Below are positions 12,421 to 24,092 of a stretch of DNA of 64,000 nt, piece by piece (position 1 is the first letter of the stretch; each line of letters begins with the position of its first letter). The DNA is from Sthenelais limicola (taxonomy: Eukaryota > Annelida > Polychaeta > Phyllodocida > Sigalionidae): contig OW804102.1 of NCBI GenBank assembly GCA_942159475.1, forward strand, positions 34,850,873 to 34,914,872, given 5' to 3'. The position numbers and the translations under genes are program-made. Below the pieces are notes generated by a model. That model did no database searches. It saw nothing but the letters and a program-made list of their open reading frames with translations, and was not told where the DNA came from.

Positions 12421-12598
12421 CCACGTTAAAACTGTTGTGATCAGTTTCAGCAGAATTTCAGCTTATCCACCCTTTCAATTGAACACCCTTGTCATTGTGA
12501 ATAGAACACGTATTCTAATACATAATATATATAATACACGAAGTTCCAAGGAGTCCGTTGTAGAAAGGTCTTACTGTAAACCGAGTATATCAATCATG

Positions 12599-12882
12599 TT
12601 AAAACGGTAGGCCACTTTCTTCATCTGGGTATTCACAGATAAAGCCCTCAAGGTATTGATAATCCAAGACGCATTTACAGTCGTTCAGCTTGCCTTTAGC
12701 TGTATGTGCATCAATACCCACACATAATTCCTCTCCACCGGCATAATTAGGCTCGTTTTCTGCCCACATTAACTCATTCACTGGTTCTCCATTTGTGTAC
12801 CAGAAGAATGTAGCTCCAGCGCTGGGATGAAGCTTTAAACCACCTATATAGAAGTTGGTGCTTTTGCTGCGTCCATCTGACA
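12599..12882 (-). CDS. Lectin exon 4: second half of the domain and stop
   Basis: Acceptor attctag, then SDGRSKSTNFYIGGLK. FYIGG stands in the WIGL position. EPN at WAENEPN, ELCVGI, LNDCKC and FICEY give the calcium site 2 region and the conserved cysteines. The domain is followed by DEESGLPF and a stop. Confidence 0.85.
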
Positions 12883-13021
12883 CTAGAATATAAATATTTA
12901 ATTGAACTTTACATTCATTTATTTCATGATAAACTATTTCAAAGCTGCATTCTCACTTTTTAGGAGGAAAAACTCTAACCAAATTTACTCACTGAAGTTA
13001 TCAATATTTAGCTGGTGTATG

Positions 13022-13088
<67 letters not shown>

Positions 13089-16000
13089 AATTTTGAAGTT
13101 TGATTGGCCGGGAAATAAACTAGCACTGGTGAGCGATAATAAGTGAAACCACTACAGCAAAGGATTTTTGAAATATAAACATAGACATGTATTATTGCCC
13201 GCAGCAACAGAAAGAGCGTAAAATCCTCTAAAATGTTGGTCATAATCTCTCCCATATGACTTATTTTCTTGTGGCTAGGAATAGAATTATGGGACGAAAA
13301 GAAGAAACCCTATAATTTGGTAAAAGCTGCATTCTAAGATAAGAGCTGCGTGGATACGTACATGATTCCAGTTTGAAAAGTTCAGCAGAGAGTTTATCCA
13401 ACTCATCCATGGATTCCATGACCGCCAGGTGAGTGTGGATAGCGTGACACCTGCGCAGTGCTGTCGCCCATCCAACTGCCTCAGCAACCGCCAGGTACCG
13501 CTCCGATCGCCCATCAGGCAGCAGTAAATAACCTGAGGTAGTCAATGAGATGGAAAGTAGCTTTGGCTTTTAATCATTACGACAACATGTGGATCATTTA
13601 TTCTCGATTAAAAACGTGTCAAGTCAATACTTAGGAACCAAAGTGGGTCAGATCTTCAGAAAATGCACAATCTACAGTTCTACACATCTATCAAATTGTG
13701 CTAAATTAGAGTGAAAAATGATAAATATTAGGTATATCTGAGTGTATTCTGTATTGCATTCATTCAATACAGCTGTCTGGTTATGTTGAAATATATTTCA
13801 AACCTGATTAAGGTCTTAAATTTGGGTTATTTGAGAAGATTGATGGAGGCCAATTGTACATTTTCTGGCGACTTGACCCAGGTGGCGCGAAGAAAGGTTG
13901 TGTTTGAGTATGAACAATTGTTCGAAGTTAAAAATAAAAACAAGTCTGGAATGTGAACAAAATTGAGGTGACCATTGGGCCGACGTTCCTGGTGACATCT
14001 AACCTCTATCAAGTTTGGTAGGTTTAATTTAAACTTTAAACTGATGCTTCTCAGACCTGCAGTATGCATATGTGCAGGCCCTTGCATGATATGGTACAAA
14101 CAAAAACACAATTCGTCGTAATTTTGGCTCTGGAACAAAACAATACATCCACAGAAAGATCTTTTTCCACGCTCTAGATATCCTATAGGTCTCTAAAACT
14201 AATTATTACTTCTTTTTTTTAAAAGATTTTATTCATCCAGCATCTCAAGACATGATTCACAGAAAAACAGTGGAGAACAGGTAACACGACAACATTTGTG
14301 GCCTTCTACCTGCTGCTGCAGTCTACATTTTTTAACAGGTTAAAAAAATTAACCAACAAAAATAACTAACACATTCAATAGGTAATTAGACACATGATAA
14401 TACAGGTTATTAGCAAAGTGAGTACAATATAATATAATTAGCTCGCCTAGTTGTACTACTGGGTAAGTGGTTATGCAATTGTGATTAATTGATTTTTATC
14501 GCTGCAGCCGACATTGTACTGTGTCAGGATATTGGCGGATGGATGATCACAGGTGGTAATTGGCTTTAAGTGTACTGTTATTAGAGAAGTATTATGATCA
14601 AATGACACACAAGATACACACTACTTACCACCGTAAGGATTGTCTTGAGTTCCATTCACTGCTGATGTAGTTGATGTATCTCCTGGTTGCTGAATCAGTG
14701 GAACGGTTGGGTTTGAGAGTAGAGCTGGTGCAACTGTAGAACTTACGTCTAACTGATTTTCTCCACCATCTCCTGCATTCCCTGCCTGGTTACCCTTTGT
14801 TAATTCGTTATCTGCTGCACTATATTCACTAGCCCTTGCTCTGGAAGCATCTGCACTCTCTGAAATAGTTTTAATTGTACGGCGTTAATAGTGATAAAAG
14901 CTGCATTCCCAGCTATACATGTATTTCACTGACGAAATGGTGCTCGCCATTTTGTGTGGCAATTAACCCTTGTGAACGTTAGCTGGCCATGTCTCAGGAC
15001 CATGTGTGATCCAAGACCTCCACACATTTTATTGAACCTAATAAAGTATGTTGATAGGGTAGGTAGTCATTAATTAGCGGGGTATGATGGAAAAATAAGT
15101 ATAAATCGGCATGTTTTAACCTATGAAAATTGCAGGAAAACATTCGATCTAGCTAGTGCCTACCACTGTAGCCATGCTAGGTATTGAGGCTAAAATGCCT
15201 GCCATGCAGTAGTAGTATAAGGAAACTGGCCTTTCAGGGTATGGGAATGTCTAAGAAGGGGTTTTGTATATATAGACTCTGCCGAACATCTCCAAGAAGG
15301 GGTTTTATATATAGATTCTGTAGACAGGGCCAACCAGATTGAAATTTTGTCTGTATCTAATCCCCTAGACAATGAAAAATGAAGTTTAAGGGCAGAATAC
15401 CGCTTCATTAACTAAAACTGATTGGGTTTCAAGGCCTTGAGCTTTATTTTTGACTCTCTAGAGGATTAGATACCGACAAAATTTCAATCTGGTCGGCCCT
15501 GCCTACAAGATGTCCGGCAGAACATAATACAAAACCCCTTCTCAGACATTCCCATAGCCTGCCTGGTACTGTTGATCGACACCGGCTAGTCAAGCTGGAC
15601 AGCACTGTTAAATGTCCTGGTCTGACAAGTTTATTGGGGGTCTATTGCCTTAAAAGTCAATCAGTTTCATTCAATTTTAATAGTGGTCTGTGTCCTTGAG
15701 CTTAATTTTTACTCTCTAGGGGATTAGATACCGTCAAAGTTTCAATCTGGTCGGCCCTGCCTACGAGATGTCCGGCAGAGTCTATATATACAAAACCCCT
15801 TCTCAGACATTCCCATACCCCGAAAGGGCCGTTTCCTTATACTATTTGCAGTGGCTGGAACAATGTTATGTGAATACTAGGTATTGTGACAAAAGAAATC
15901 CTACCAATTTTACTCATATTATGACTTACAGACAAAAGGTATTATCAATCACTTTAGACTAAAATGGACTTTGCCAATAGTTTCAGCCAACTTTGTCCAT

Positions 16001-16673
16001 TATAGAATGATACTCAAGAGATACCATCACCTGTCTATTGTCATTGACATTAGAGACAACACAAGCTATAATATATTGCAGCAAAGCAAACATACAAACC
16101 TTTTGACATCATGAGAATCATTATTCCCACCAGTGCGCCTATCAGCAACAGGATAAGGACCACAATGAAGATAGCCCACCAATGACATTTCTTATTGCCT
16201 TTCCTTCTCCTCCTTCCCCACCTTCTATCTCCTTCATCATCGTACGTATTATTCATCAGTTTTAAGTTCCTCCGATTATCTTCAGTCGACATACTTTTCA
16301 TAGAACTTCCTCCATTGTATTGTCTGTTGTCGTGGTAACCGTTCATTCCTGGCGATCTTTCTAGACTTTGTAAATACATAACGTCATGTTTGCCGACGTT
16401 TTTCTCCGACAATCTGTTTATTTTGTCTCGGTTGTTGCTGTCGCTGCTTTGGTAGCTTGACATTGTCCCACCACCACCATTTCTATGGTCGTGACCGTTT
16501 TCTCTGTCGTAAGCTTTGTTTGAGTGGCCTTTTTTGTCGCGTATAACTGCGTAGTCGTTACGTCCGTATGTCGAGGATGACGTCGTGCTTCCGCGGTCTG
16601 ACTTCTGCTTCTGTTCCTTCAGAAATCGCATGACGTGGGCGACGTCGCCATCTTCTACCTGTATGCTGGGCAT
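12599..16673 (-). CDS. Type II membrane C-type lectin-like protein, complete gene (four exons)
   Basis: Exons run 16673-16100, 14859-14629, 13532-13362 and 12882-12599, all joined by phase-1 introns. The total is exactly 420 codons, giving 419 residues. It starts MPSIQVEDGDVAHVMRFLK. A long Ser/Asn/Gly-rich, charged cytosolic N-terminus ends in RRWGRRRRKGNKK. A hydrophobic helix (AIFIVVLILLLIGALVGIMI) follows, then a Ser/Thr/Asn-rich stalk and a C-type lectin domain. The domain has the EPN carbohydrate-specificity motif (WAENEPNYAGG), LNDCKC in place of the usual WND-C, and a GFICEY end. Basic residues before the helix and no signal peptide indicate type II topology. EPN usually means mannose-type, calcium-dependent binding; the altered WND leaves this open. 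Confidence 0.85.
13027..13086. repeat. (TA)n microsatellite
   Basis: About 60 bases of uninterrupted TA in lectin intron 3. Open frames across it on both strands encode only Tyr-Ile repeats and are not genes. Confidence 0.95.
13362..13532 (-). CDS. Lectin exon 3: first half of the C-type lectin domain
   Basis: 57 codons, phase 1 at both ends. It encodes YLLLPDGRSERYLAVAEAVG, then WATALRRCHAIHTHLAVMES. The W-x-x-A-x-x-x-C and HLAVMES blocks are the standard alpha-1/beta region of the fold. Confidence 0.85.
13643..13881 (-). repeat. Family A element, copy 3
   Basis: Begins GTGGGTCAGATCTTCAG and ends GGCGACTTGACCCAGG. Same internal order as copy 1 and about 239 bp. In lectin intron 2. Confidence 0.75.
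14629..14859 (-). CDS. Lectin exon 2: extracellular stalk
   Basis: 77 codons between acceptor atttcag and donor g|gtaagt. The product is polar and disorder-prone, with Asn, Ser, Thr and Gln (SADASRARASEYSAADNELT at the start, NPYG at the end). It probably spaces the lectin domain from the membrane and may be O-glycosylated. Confidence 0.8.
15204..15860. repeat. Compound inverted/direct repeat in lectin intron 1
   Basis: Three related blocks. 15204-15400 carries ctaagaaggggttttg, catctccaagaagg and taatcccctag. Its reverse complement recurs at about 15445-15560 (ggattagatacc, caatctggtcggccctgcc, caaaaccccttctcagacat). The same plus-strand order recurs at about 15695-15860. This is a fold-back element with a partial duplicate; no coding sequence. 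Confidence 0.7.
16100..16673 (-). CDS. Lectin exon 1: cytosolic domain and membrane helix
   Basis: Starts at the ATG at 16673 and ends after MMSK at donor g|gtttgt. About 165 polar residues include several Gly/Asn/Ser clusters (NGHDHRNGGGG, QYNGGSSMKS), candidate tyrosine motifs and a strongly basic stretch just before the helix. No ITAM is evident. Confidence 0.85.
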
Positions 16674-17215
16674 CTTGGAAGTGTTTTATCCTTAAATGAA
16701 AGCAGAATTGTGCATCAACTGATTTTGTATTCAATTATACAGCCTTATTCATCAAATCAAGTTTTAAAAAGCATGAATTCAATGATATCATATAAAACAA
16801 CTATGCATGGAAGATCCAGGAGGTCCTAATATTAACGTTACAAGAAATGAGGTAGGATGAAAATGAAAATTCTATGTATACAGGCATATGCTACAATATT
16901 AGTTATAACAATAGAGATAATATATGTACATACAGCCCAAGGAAGCCTACTCTATATGTTACATTATCTTAGCAACTAGTCATTGTGAAGCAACACAACC
17001 AAATGATCTAATGGCTTTAGTCGCCATTTGTTGCGATGTTACTGTCATTAACAACAAATTATAAATGATTTCGAAGCAAAATGAACCAGTGGAAAGTCAT
17101 GAGCTTGCCGTTTTGAGCAGTAAATATTGGTTTGGTTGTTTTTTTGTTTTTTGTTTCATTTTTGTTGATGTAAGCGGTCGGCTCGAAAGCGGACATCCAA
17201 CACTAGTAGGCATGA
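16674..17215. other. Region upstream of the lectin gene
   Basis: Holds the presumed lectin promoter. No clear TATA box or known operator could be assigned. The sequence is AT-rich with no other gene. Confidence 0.4.
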
Positions 17216-17560
17216 TCTGTAGGCCTACAACTGCCCCTGCCATCCCAACAAATGGTGACCAAAGGCCTACAACTGCCCCCGCCATCCCAACAAATGGCGA
17301 CCAAAGGCCTACAACTGCCCCCGCCATCCCAACAAATGGTGACCAAAGGCTTACAACTGCCCCCGCCATCCCAAGAAATGGCGACCAAAGTCCTACAACT
17401 GCCCCCGCCATCCCAAGAAATGGTGACCAAAGGCCTACAACTGCCCCCGCCATCCCAACAAATGGCGACTAAAGGCCTACAACTGCCCCCGCCATCCCAA
17501 CAAATGGCAACTAAAGGCCTACAACTGCCCCCGCCATCCCAACAAATGGCAACTAAAGTG
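17216..17560 (+). repeat. 42-bp minisatellite, eight units
   Basis: The block ctacaactgcccc recurs at 17223, 17265, 17307, 17349, 17391, 17433, 17475 and 17517, exactly 42 bases apart, with only scattered substitutions. Because 42 is a multiple of three, several frames on both strands stay open. The plus-strand frame from 17065 encodes repeats of RPTTAPAIPTNGDQ after a hydrophobic stretch. I treat it as a minisatellite; a Thr/Pro-rich exon is possible but not supported. Confidence 0.9.
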
Positions 17561-17721
17561 CTGGGTCGACCCAGTGGCATGAATAACATGTTGTGGGGTC
17601 AAACCCGGGTGCAGTCACCACAATTTCACCCCCAGGTACTAGAGGAACCACCATTGAGGTGATCTAGTCCTGGTAAAAAAAATGTAAAAAAAAAAAGGGG
17701 AGAGAAAAAAGAAGCTTACTC

Positions 17722-17808
17722 CAGGGCCATGTAAGTCATTAGCGCAGTAGGCGTCCAATCACTGGCATGCCATTGTTATCTGATCTGAGAGGCTGTGAGC
17801 CTAGACAA
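17722..17808 (-). repeat. Family C element, copy 3 (partial)
   Basis: Reverse orientation: gcagtaggcgtccaatcac, ttatctgatctgagaggctg, tgagcctagac. Only the end carrying the terminus is present. Confidence 0.6.
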
Positions 17809-19721
17809 CATATTTTTAATGAAATATATACTTATTATAGATTAATGAGTAGTTAATGAAGACCATTTCTGATCTGCTGGTGCATTGATGGTACATCATT
17901 CATGCACCAACAGGCTAGGAACAGAGTTCATTAATGAGTTTAGTCTCTATCAAAGGAGCTAGGCCTAATTAATAGTCCCCAGTCCGTTCAAGGCAGAGGC
18001 AAAACCATAGTAAGCTAAAACGTTTGAAAAGAATTATTCGTTCACATGAAAAACATGGATATGAAACTTTAATAGGAACAACAATTTGTGGAATTTTAAC
18101 CTTAGTTCTGGTAATTTTTATTTCTTATTTTAATAGAACCCTATCCTTTATTTGTATTAAACTGTAAATTACAGTTAACAGTCAACAGGACTATCACGTT
18201 GAAAAAAGGAGCAACCTACATATTATAGCTCGTCTAAACTACAGAATAATGTGTCTGATGGCAAGTCGATCTTTTGTATTCTGAGGTTAGATTTAGAGAT
18301 GTATAAATAAATGGTATATAAAGGAAAAGGCATACATCTCGCTACGAAATGTCTTTGCATTCCCACCAGGGACTAAAAGAATGTTATTATAAGTCTGAGT
18401 TGAATAAATTAATCAATTCCATCCCAGCGTGCACTATGGCACATGTCAGTCTCCCTGAATATAGCTATACAAATACCAATCTTGTTTTTTATAGGAAAAT
18501 GTTTTTTTTATTCTTTTCAACTAGGCCGACCCCTAGGAAAAACCCAACATATAAATCTATCTATACATCTTTGCCATTAGTTCCTTACATATATTCTGCA
18601 TTAATGAAAAACTTGAATAGTCTAGTCCTTTCAGAGATAACTACAGTGGGGGTGAACTGGATCTGTGGTGTCCTCACTAGTCAAGCAAAGATTTATTAGC
18701 CTATAATTATCTACAATAGAGCCATCATAAAATCTTTTTTGTTAATTAATAAACACAAATCTACTTTATAACATGGAAATGAATCTGCCTTTTATGAAAT
18801 GGATCCTCACAAGAGTGTATAATTATATCATAGCAACATCATACGAATATTCCGAACAGACCAGATCAAAATAATTATAGGTCTGATATATATATAGAGA
18901 GAGATTCTGACACAGAATTCTGCATCTCAAGTAAATGTCAGCAAAACAGTGAATCTATGTTAATTATTTCAAGTTATGTTACTCGGTATACGCATGGAAG
19001 AACTCTGTTCATACAGAATGCAATACCTTTCTTCCTGCCGAGAAATGAAAGTAATGATGTAAATGTTTATGGCGGAAATAAAAACAATATATATTTATAT
19101 AATATAAGGAGAGATAATATTATTTATAGAGAGAAATGTCAGGAGGAGAGGGGGGAGAGGACACAGAAATTAGCGATCCGTGAGTTGTATCAAAGTGGCA
19201 TTATACATTTTGTCCCCTTTAGCAAAAACATTGGCATATATTTATGTTATTGGATGATTCAATTTCAGGGTGAAAAAGTGCTCCACTCTTAAAGTCTATT
19301 GGCCTTAGTTTGGCGGGTTCCTAATTTTGAATTTAACTATGAATCCGCCCATCTGAATTGGCCACCGGGGGTTCTATCTCTTCCAACAAGGTGGCACAAT
19401 TTCTTTGTTGTCGTGATGAATTGGTTCTGTATTTCTCCATTTGAAAATTCCTTTACAAAGTGGGCCAAGTCCGGGCGTTTAGAAGCAGCAGGGTGGAACG
19501 TCTTGAGTCCATTAGAAAATCTTTCATAAATAATTTATACATACTGAATGATAAATAAGTATCAAGTCAATAGTTAAATCCAAAAGAGAACAAAGAAATC
19601 ACTAATCAATGGAAACGTATGTTTCTAGGCTTTTAGAATATTGGATTCTTGTGGTGGTTCTTTTATATTAAGCAGTACTGTACAGGGGTGTAACTACCTT
19701 ATGTGCCTTCCTATAAATCAG

Positions 19722-19926
19722 CTACTGTCAACGTATTTATTTTCGCGCAGATAAATCGCGCACTATGTACTTGGAACCTTATCACGCGAATTTAAATTCG
19801 CACAGCATGGAAATCTGATACTTTGTTTATGCAGTAATCATACCTTTCGCGCAGGATCTATTTTCACGTACAGAGGCTGAAATAGCGAAAATTATTACTG
19901 CGCGAACATTAATACGTTTACAGTAT
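19722..19926 (-). repeat. Family B element, copy 3
   Basis: Starts TACTGTCAACGTATTTAT and ends ATACGTTTACAGTA, about 205 bp, with ttttcgcgcag and caggatctattttcacg inside. Order is reversed relative to copy 1. Confidence 0.75.
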
Positions 19927-20664
19927 TTCACGCCATCGTTGTAACAATACCTGACAGCCACCAACTGGTAGAAGAGTGAATTACAAACAAGACTTTGACT
20001 TCAAGTCCTGTTGACATGGTCATAAAAGGGGAATATGAATGAATTATGGATATGAGATATGAAAGGTCTGAGTATGGGACAGCTTTATAATTGACAGAAA
20101 ATGGGTCTAGGTAAGCAATTATTAGGCATATATTATCAATTTAGGTGTTAGTTATTCAAATGAAGTTCCAACATTTTTAAAACATGTTTTTTGGCCAGAA
20201 ATGTAAACAAATTAGTTACAAAATACAAATATCCTCACATACATATGGTGTTTCTATTATATGCGTTGCCAGCTCAAAAAATTAAATAGAGAAATTTAGA
20301 TAAAGTTACAAAGAGATAATAATAAATTTAGCATACTACATACGTTAACCCAGTGCAAAGCTAACTCAAGACACGTTTCATGTCAGTAGAATCCATCTCT
20401 TATACATGTATTATCACATTCTGATTGGATTCTGAATATTTCTAAAATTGAACCGCCAAATCTAAAAGCGGGGATAAGAAATAAAAGCAAATTACCGTAA
20501 TGTATCGGAAATATTATGATTGAAAACTGTGACACTTGTCAAGTTTTCGGGAAATAAAAATCTGTTTTTAAAGAGATGCAAAAGCAGTCACTAGCCATCT
20601 TGAAGACGCTCCACGGTTATTGTGTGGATCACCGTTTGAGTGGTGAACATTATCAACGATACCC

Positions 20665-20905
20665 CATGGGTCAGATTTTCAGAAAATGTACAATTTAACT
20701 TCGCCAATCGTCTCAAATAACCCCAATTTCAGACAAAAAGGAGCTTCAAAATGCAGTTTAACATAACAGAAGTGATACTTTAAATCAATTCGATCCCAAA
20801 TATACTCAGATATACCTGTTATTCTTCATTTTTTAGTTAAATTTAGCAGAATTTACTAAATGTGTAGAGCTGCCAATTGTACATTTTCTGAAAATCTAAC
20901 CCATA
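20665..20905 (+). repeat. Family A element, copy 4
   Basis: Begins CATGGGTCAGATTTTCAG and ends CTGAAAATCTAACCCATA, 241 bp, among the best preserved copies. Confidence 0.8.
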
Positions 20906-21157
20906 TAAGGGAAGAAGGAAGAAAATATAAGCAGAAAAACAACCCGGTCAGTCATTCCCCTCAGCTTAGGAGAATCATTCAAAGTCAGAGGTAACGAAGA
21001 ACGGTCGAAAGATTAAAAATACACTGTAACATTTCGGTTATAAAGAACTTGTAAAAACACTTTTTTGCGCGATGAAAGATGGGTTATGGTCGACTTCTTG
21101 CCGAGGACTACGCCTCCCTAACAGAATAACGATGGGTGTGCCTTAATTTTGTTGCTG

Positions 21158-21402
21158 AGGGGTCAAGTCGCCAGAAAAATGTACAATTGACCTCCGCCAA
21201 TTTTCTCAAATAACCCACATTTAAGACGAAAATCAGGTTCGAAATGCAGTTCAACATAACCAGACAGATTTATTGACTGAATACAATACACAATTAATAC
21301 ACTCAGATATACCTAATATTTATAATTTTTCACCCTAATTTAGCAGAATTTAATAGATGTGTAGAACTGTAGATTGTGCATTTTCTGAAAAGCTGACCCA
21401 CA
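21158..21402 (+). repeat. Family A element, copy 5
   Basis: Begins GAGGGGTCAAGTCGCCAG and ends GAAAAGCTGACCCA. Interior blocks are those of copy 4. It lies 250 bp after copy 4. Confidence 0.75.
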
Positions 21403-21788
21403 GATTGATGATATAAATTTCCAGGTTGGTATAGTTGCTCAATAACCTTTATGAACTAGTCTAGTTGTGCAGTGTAGTGTAGTGAATATGCTGTTATTAA
21501 CAATTTCCAAATGTCATGTTATTACTATAGATGTAAGAGTTTTCCGGTTTAATTGAAACTCCGTACGAAATATTAAGTTACGCTACAACATTATGTTAAC
21601 TTTTTATTACTATACGGAACTCAATACATGGAGTTGACATACAGGGCATAGCTAGGGGTAATAAAAGATTAGATCTAACAGATTTAGCTAGCTTCTTTTA
21701 CATTAAGTTTTTCCTATAGATCTCACTTCTCGTTCTTCTCTATCCCCACTTTACTGTACACATATACCTTTTCTTTTTTACATTTAGT

Positions 21789-22028
21789 ATAAGGGTCAGA
21801 TTCTTAGAAAATGTACAATTGGCAGCTGTACACATTTAGTAAATGAGGCTAAATGAGGCTCCAATTTCACCAATACTAGGTAAATTCGAGTATATTGGGC
21901 ATTTTGCATTGATTCTAGCAATCTGTTAGTTTGAACTGTATTCTGAACTTTGTTTTCGTCTGAAATGTGGGTTATTTGAGAGGATTTGTGAAGATGAATT
22001 GTATATTTTCTGGCGATTTCACCCATAT
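21789..22028 (-). repeat. Family A element, copy 6
   Basis: Begins ATAAGGGTCAGATTCTTAG and ends GCGATTTCACCCATAT. Internal order as in copy 1; tcgagtatattgggcatt in the centre. Confidence 0.75.
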
Positions 22029-22532
22029 GACATAACAGCGGTCCTTTTTCTTAAATAACAGAATGAGTCTATATAAAGAAATACTCATAATATAATTGAT
22101 TATACCTCTGGGAGGGATGGTATGGTGAGCCATAGGCTACAGCATTGGAAAACCGTATTACCCTCTGGGCGGTATTTACATATCATATTGCCCCCTGGCG
22201 GAATTTTTGTTGAAAAAATAGGCCCATGTTCGCATCCTTATTTTTGTTATTTAAATATTCATTTTCGCGGAAAAAAGACTCGTTATACATCGTATGTTAT
22301 GATATAATAATAATTATAATAATGAGTAACTGTGAAATTGAGAATTTATTGTGTATTTAAATAGAAAAATAGACCCGAAAATAAGTGAGATGGACCGGAA
22401 TTGAAGTTAAGTGAGAGCGTAAACAAAGAGAGAGTTTGTTGTCCCACTCTCATTTCCATCGAATTTTCACTATTTTTTCACACAAAAACATTGGGGGAGG
22501 TATAATAAATACAAAATAGACTTCTGGCAGTG

Positions 22533-22625
22533 TTAGAGGTGGTTATCTCCCTTGTGCTACGCAATTTCGTCGGGTGCTACGCACCCCTTACGAAATTTCT
22601 ACGCCCGCGGGAAATAACCACCTCT
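22533..22625. repeat. GC-rich hairpin
   Basis: agaggtggttatctccc pairs imperfectly with gggaaataaccacctct. Inside, cgtcgggtgctacgcacc and ttcg/cgaa segments extend the stem. GC content jumps well above the surroundings over less than 100 bp. Probably a small inverted-repeat element. Confidence 0.6.
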
Positions 22626-23211
22626 CACACAGCCAGGAGTCAATTTTGTCTATATATACCAATACATTGTATCTGTATTTGAGTTGGTACTATATAATAT
22701 GGACAGGTGCTAAAATACGAAAGGAATATAAAACTTTCGCTTAACCCAACAACATCGATATTGTATAGTTTAATTACCAACTCCTATAGTATTAATTTTG
22801 TTTACTTTCGAGCAAAGTTGGATGACCTGCACTGTGCAAACACTGGGTATCCCTATTTATCATTTTGAAAAAATAATAGATCAATAATGATAATAAGTGT
22901 TATTATATTCTGGATTGATAAATGCAACCAAAAGGTAGATGAGATTAGAAATTATAGTTGTCCGCGCCTTTGTGTTTTGGAAAGCTCCCCACACCCCCTT
23001 TTTGTTTTAGAAAAGAATGATCCGGACCAATGCTATGTATACAGATGCTGGTTCTGTAAGACGATGAGTATTTCTTCAAGATATTCAAATAAAAACTGTA
23101 ATAGAATTGCACGAGAACTTTTTCCATGAAGGATACAATACCAGTCCTACATTATCCAACGGGTTCCTTAGACTCTTTAGAATCTGCCAACTGGTGCATC
23201 TGGTTCAGTGT

Positions 23212-23429
23212 AAAACTTCCCTCCTTATACGTCCAGATAAGAAAAGATGTGAAGCGATTTATATATGTTTATATTAATTATGTGAGTATATGGTGAAACC
23301 TACTGTTTATAACACAAACGATAAAACCGAAATAAAATTTGATTTAGCATTGTAGAGGCCAAGAGGGCAGGTTAAGGAAATAAAGTCGATTTGCAAAAAA
23401 AGAAAAAAAAAAAAACTTCCCTCCTTATA
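23212..23429 (+). mobile_element. Retrocopy of a transcript 3' end with target-site duplications
   Basis: The sequence aaaacttccctccttata occurs at 23212-23229 and again at 23412-23429, directly flanking about 180 bp that ends in AATAAA (23379), gtcgatttgc and a long A-rich tail. Target duplication, polyadenylation signal and A tail together are the mark of LINE-driven retroposition. The insert has no coding frame and no A/B box that I can see, so it is more likely a truncated mRNA 3' end than a SINE. Confidence 0.75.
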
Positions 23430-23865
23430 TTTTGTTTCCAACTGCGTATGTATAGAATACGTTGCATGAGTTCGTTAATCATTCTACACAAACACATGCC
23501 TACCCTAACAAAAATATAATTGAGCAGTTGTGTCTATTTTTATAGGCGATAAAGATTAAGGATTCTTTCTCAAGAGATCGACCACATATATAAAGAGAAT
23601 TATCATCTTTAAATATTACAAATCAGGGATAGGATGATGGCTTTCGCAAATCTTAATTTTAGAGAGAGCATGTTGTGATCGTTGAATTGTAATAATTACA
23701 AGTACACTAATACATACATGCATACATTGTCCTATATAAGACGTGAGAGACCGCAGAAATGTTACGCCCAATATAGTTTCGACCTCAGACGCACCATGAT
23801 AAGGTAACATAGCTATAATTGGTGCATATAGACAATGAGACGTGGTTATATTCCCAGAGGGGATT

Positions 23866-24092
23866 TATGGATCAGATTTTCAGAAAATGTACAATTCGCC
23901 TTCACCAGTCCTCTCAAATAACCCACATTTAAGACAAATATGAGCTTCAGAATGCAGTTTAACATAACAGAGTCAATGCGATACTAAATATACTCAGATA
24001 TACTTGGTATTCATCTTTTTTCAGTCTAATTTTAGCAGAATTTCCTAAATAAGTAGAGCTGTCAAGTTTACATTTTCTGAAAATCCGACCCT
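23866..24092 (+). repeat. Family A element, copy 7
   Basis: Begins TATGGATCAGATTTTCAG and ends CTGAAAATCCGACCC, 227 bp, plus-type internal order. Confidence 0.75.

Larger units (their letters stand above)
8154..12598. other. Intergenic region between collagen-EGF and lectin genes
   Basis: Genes converge here, both ending at its borders. Apart from a family A element (8310-8506), a repeat motif near 10838-10882 and a family C fragment (12330-12420), I see no structure. Open frames are short, AT-rich and lack domains. Around 11318-11335 is a G-rich run. Confidence 0.5.

Noticed and set aside
13001..13255. Tyr-Ile repeat open frames
   Set aside because: Translation of the (TA)n microsatellite.
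18349..18699. 116-residue plus-strand open frame
   Set aside because: AT-rich, no motif, no promoter or splice context; probably chance.
19299..19529. 76-residue open frame with Trp-rich start
   Set aside because: No family recognised and no conserved pattern; not enough to call a gene.
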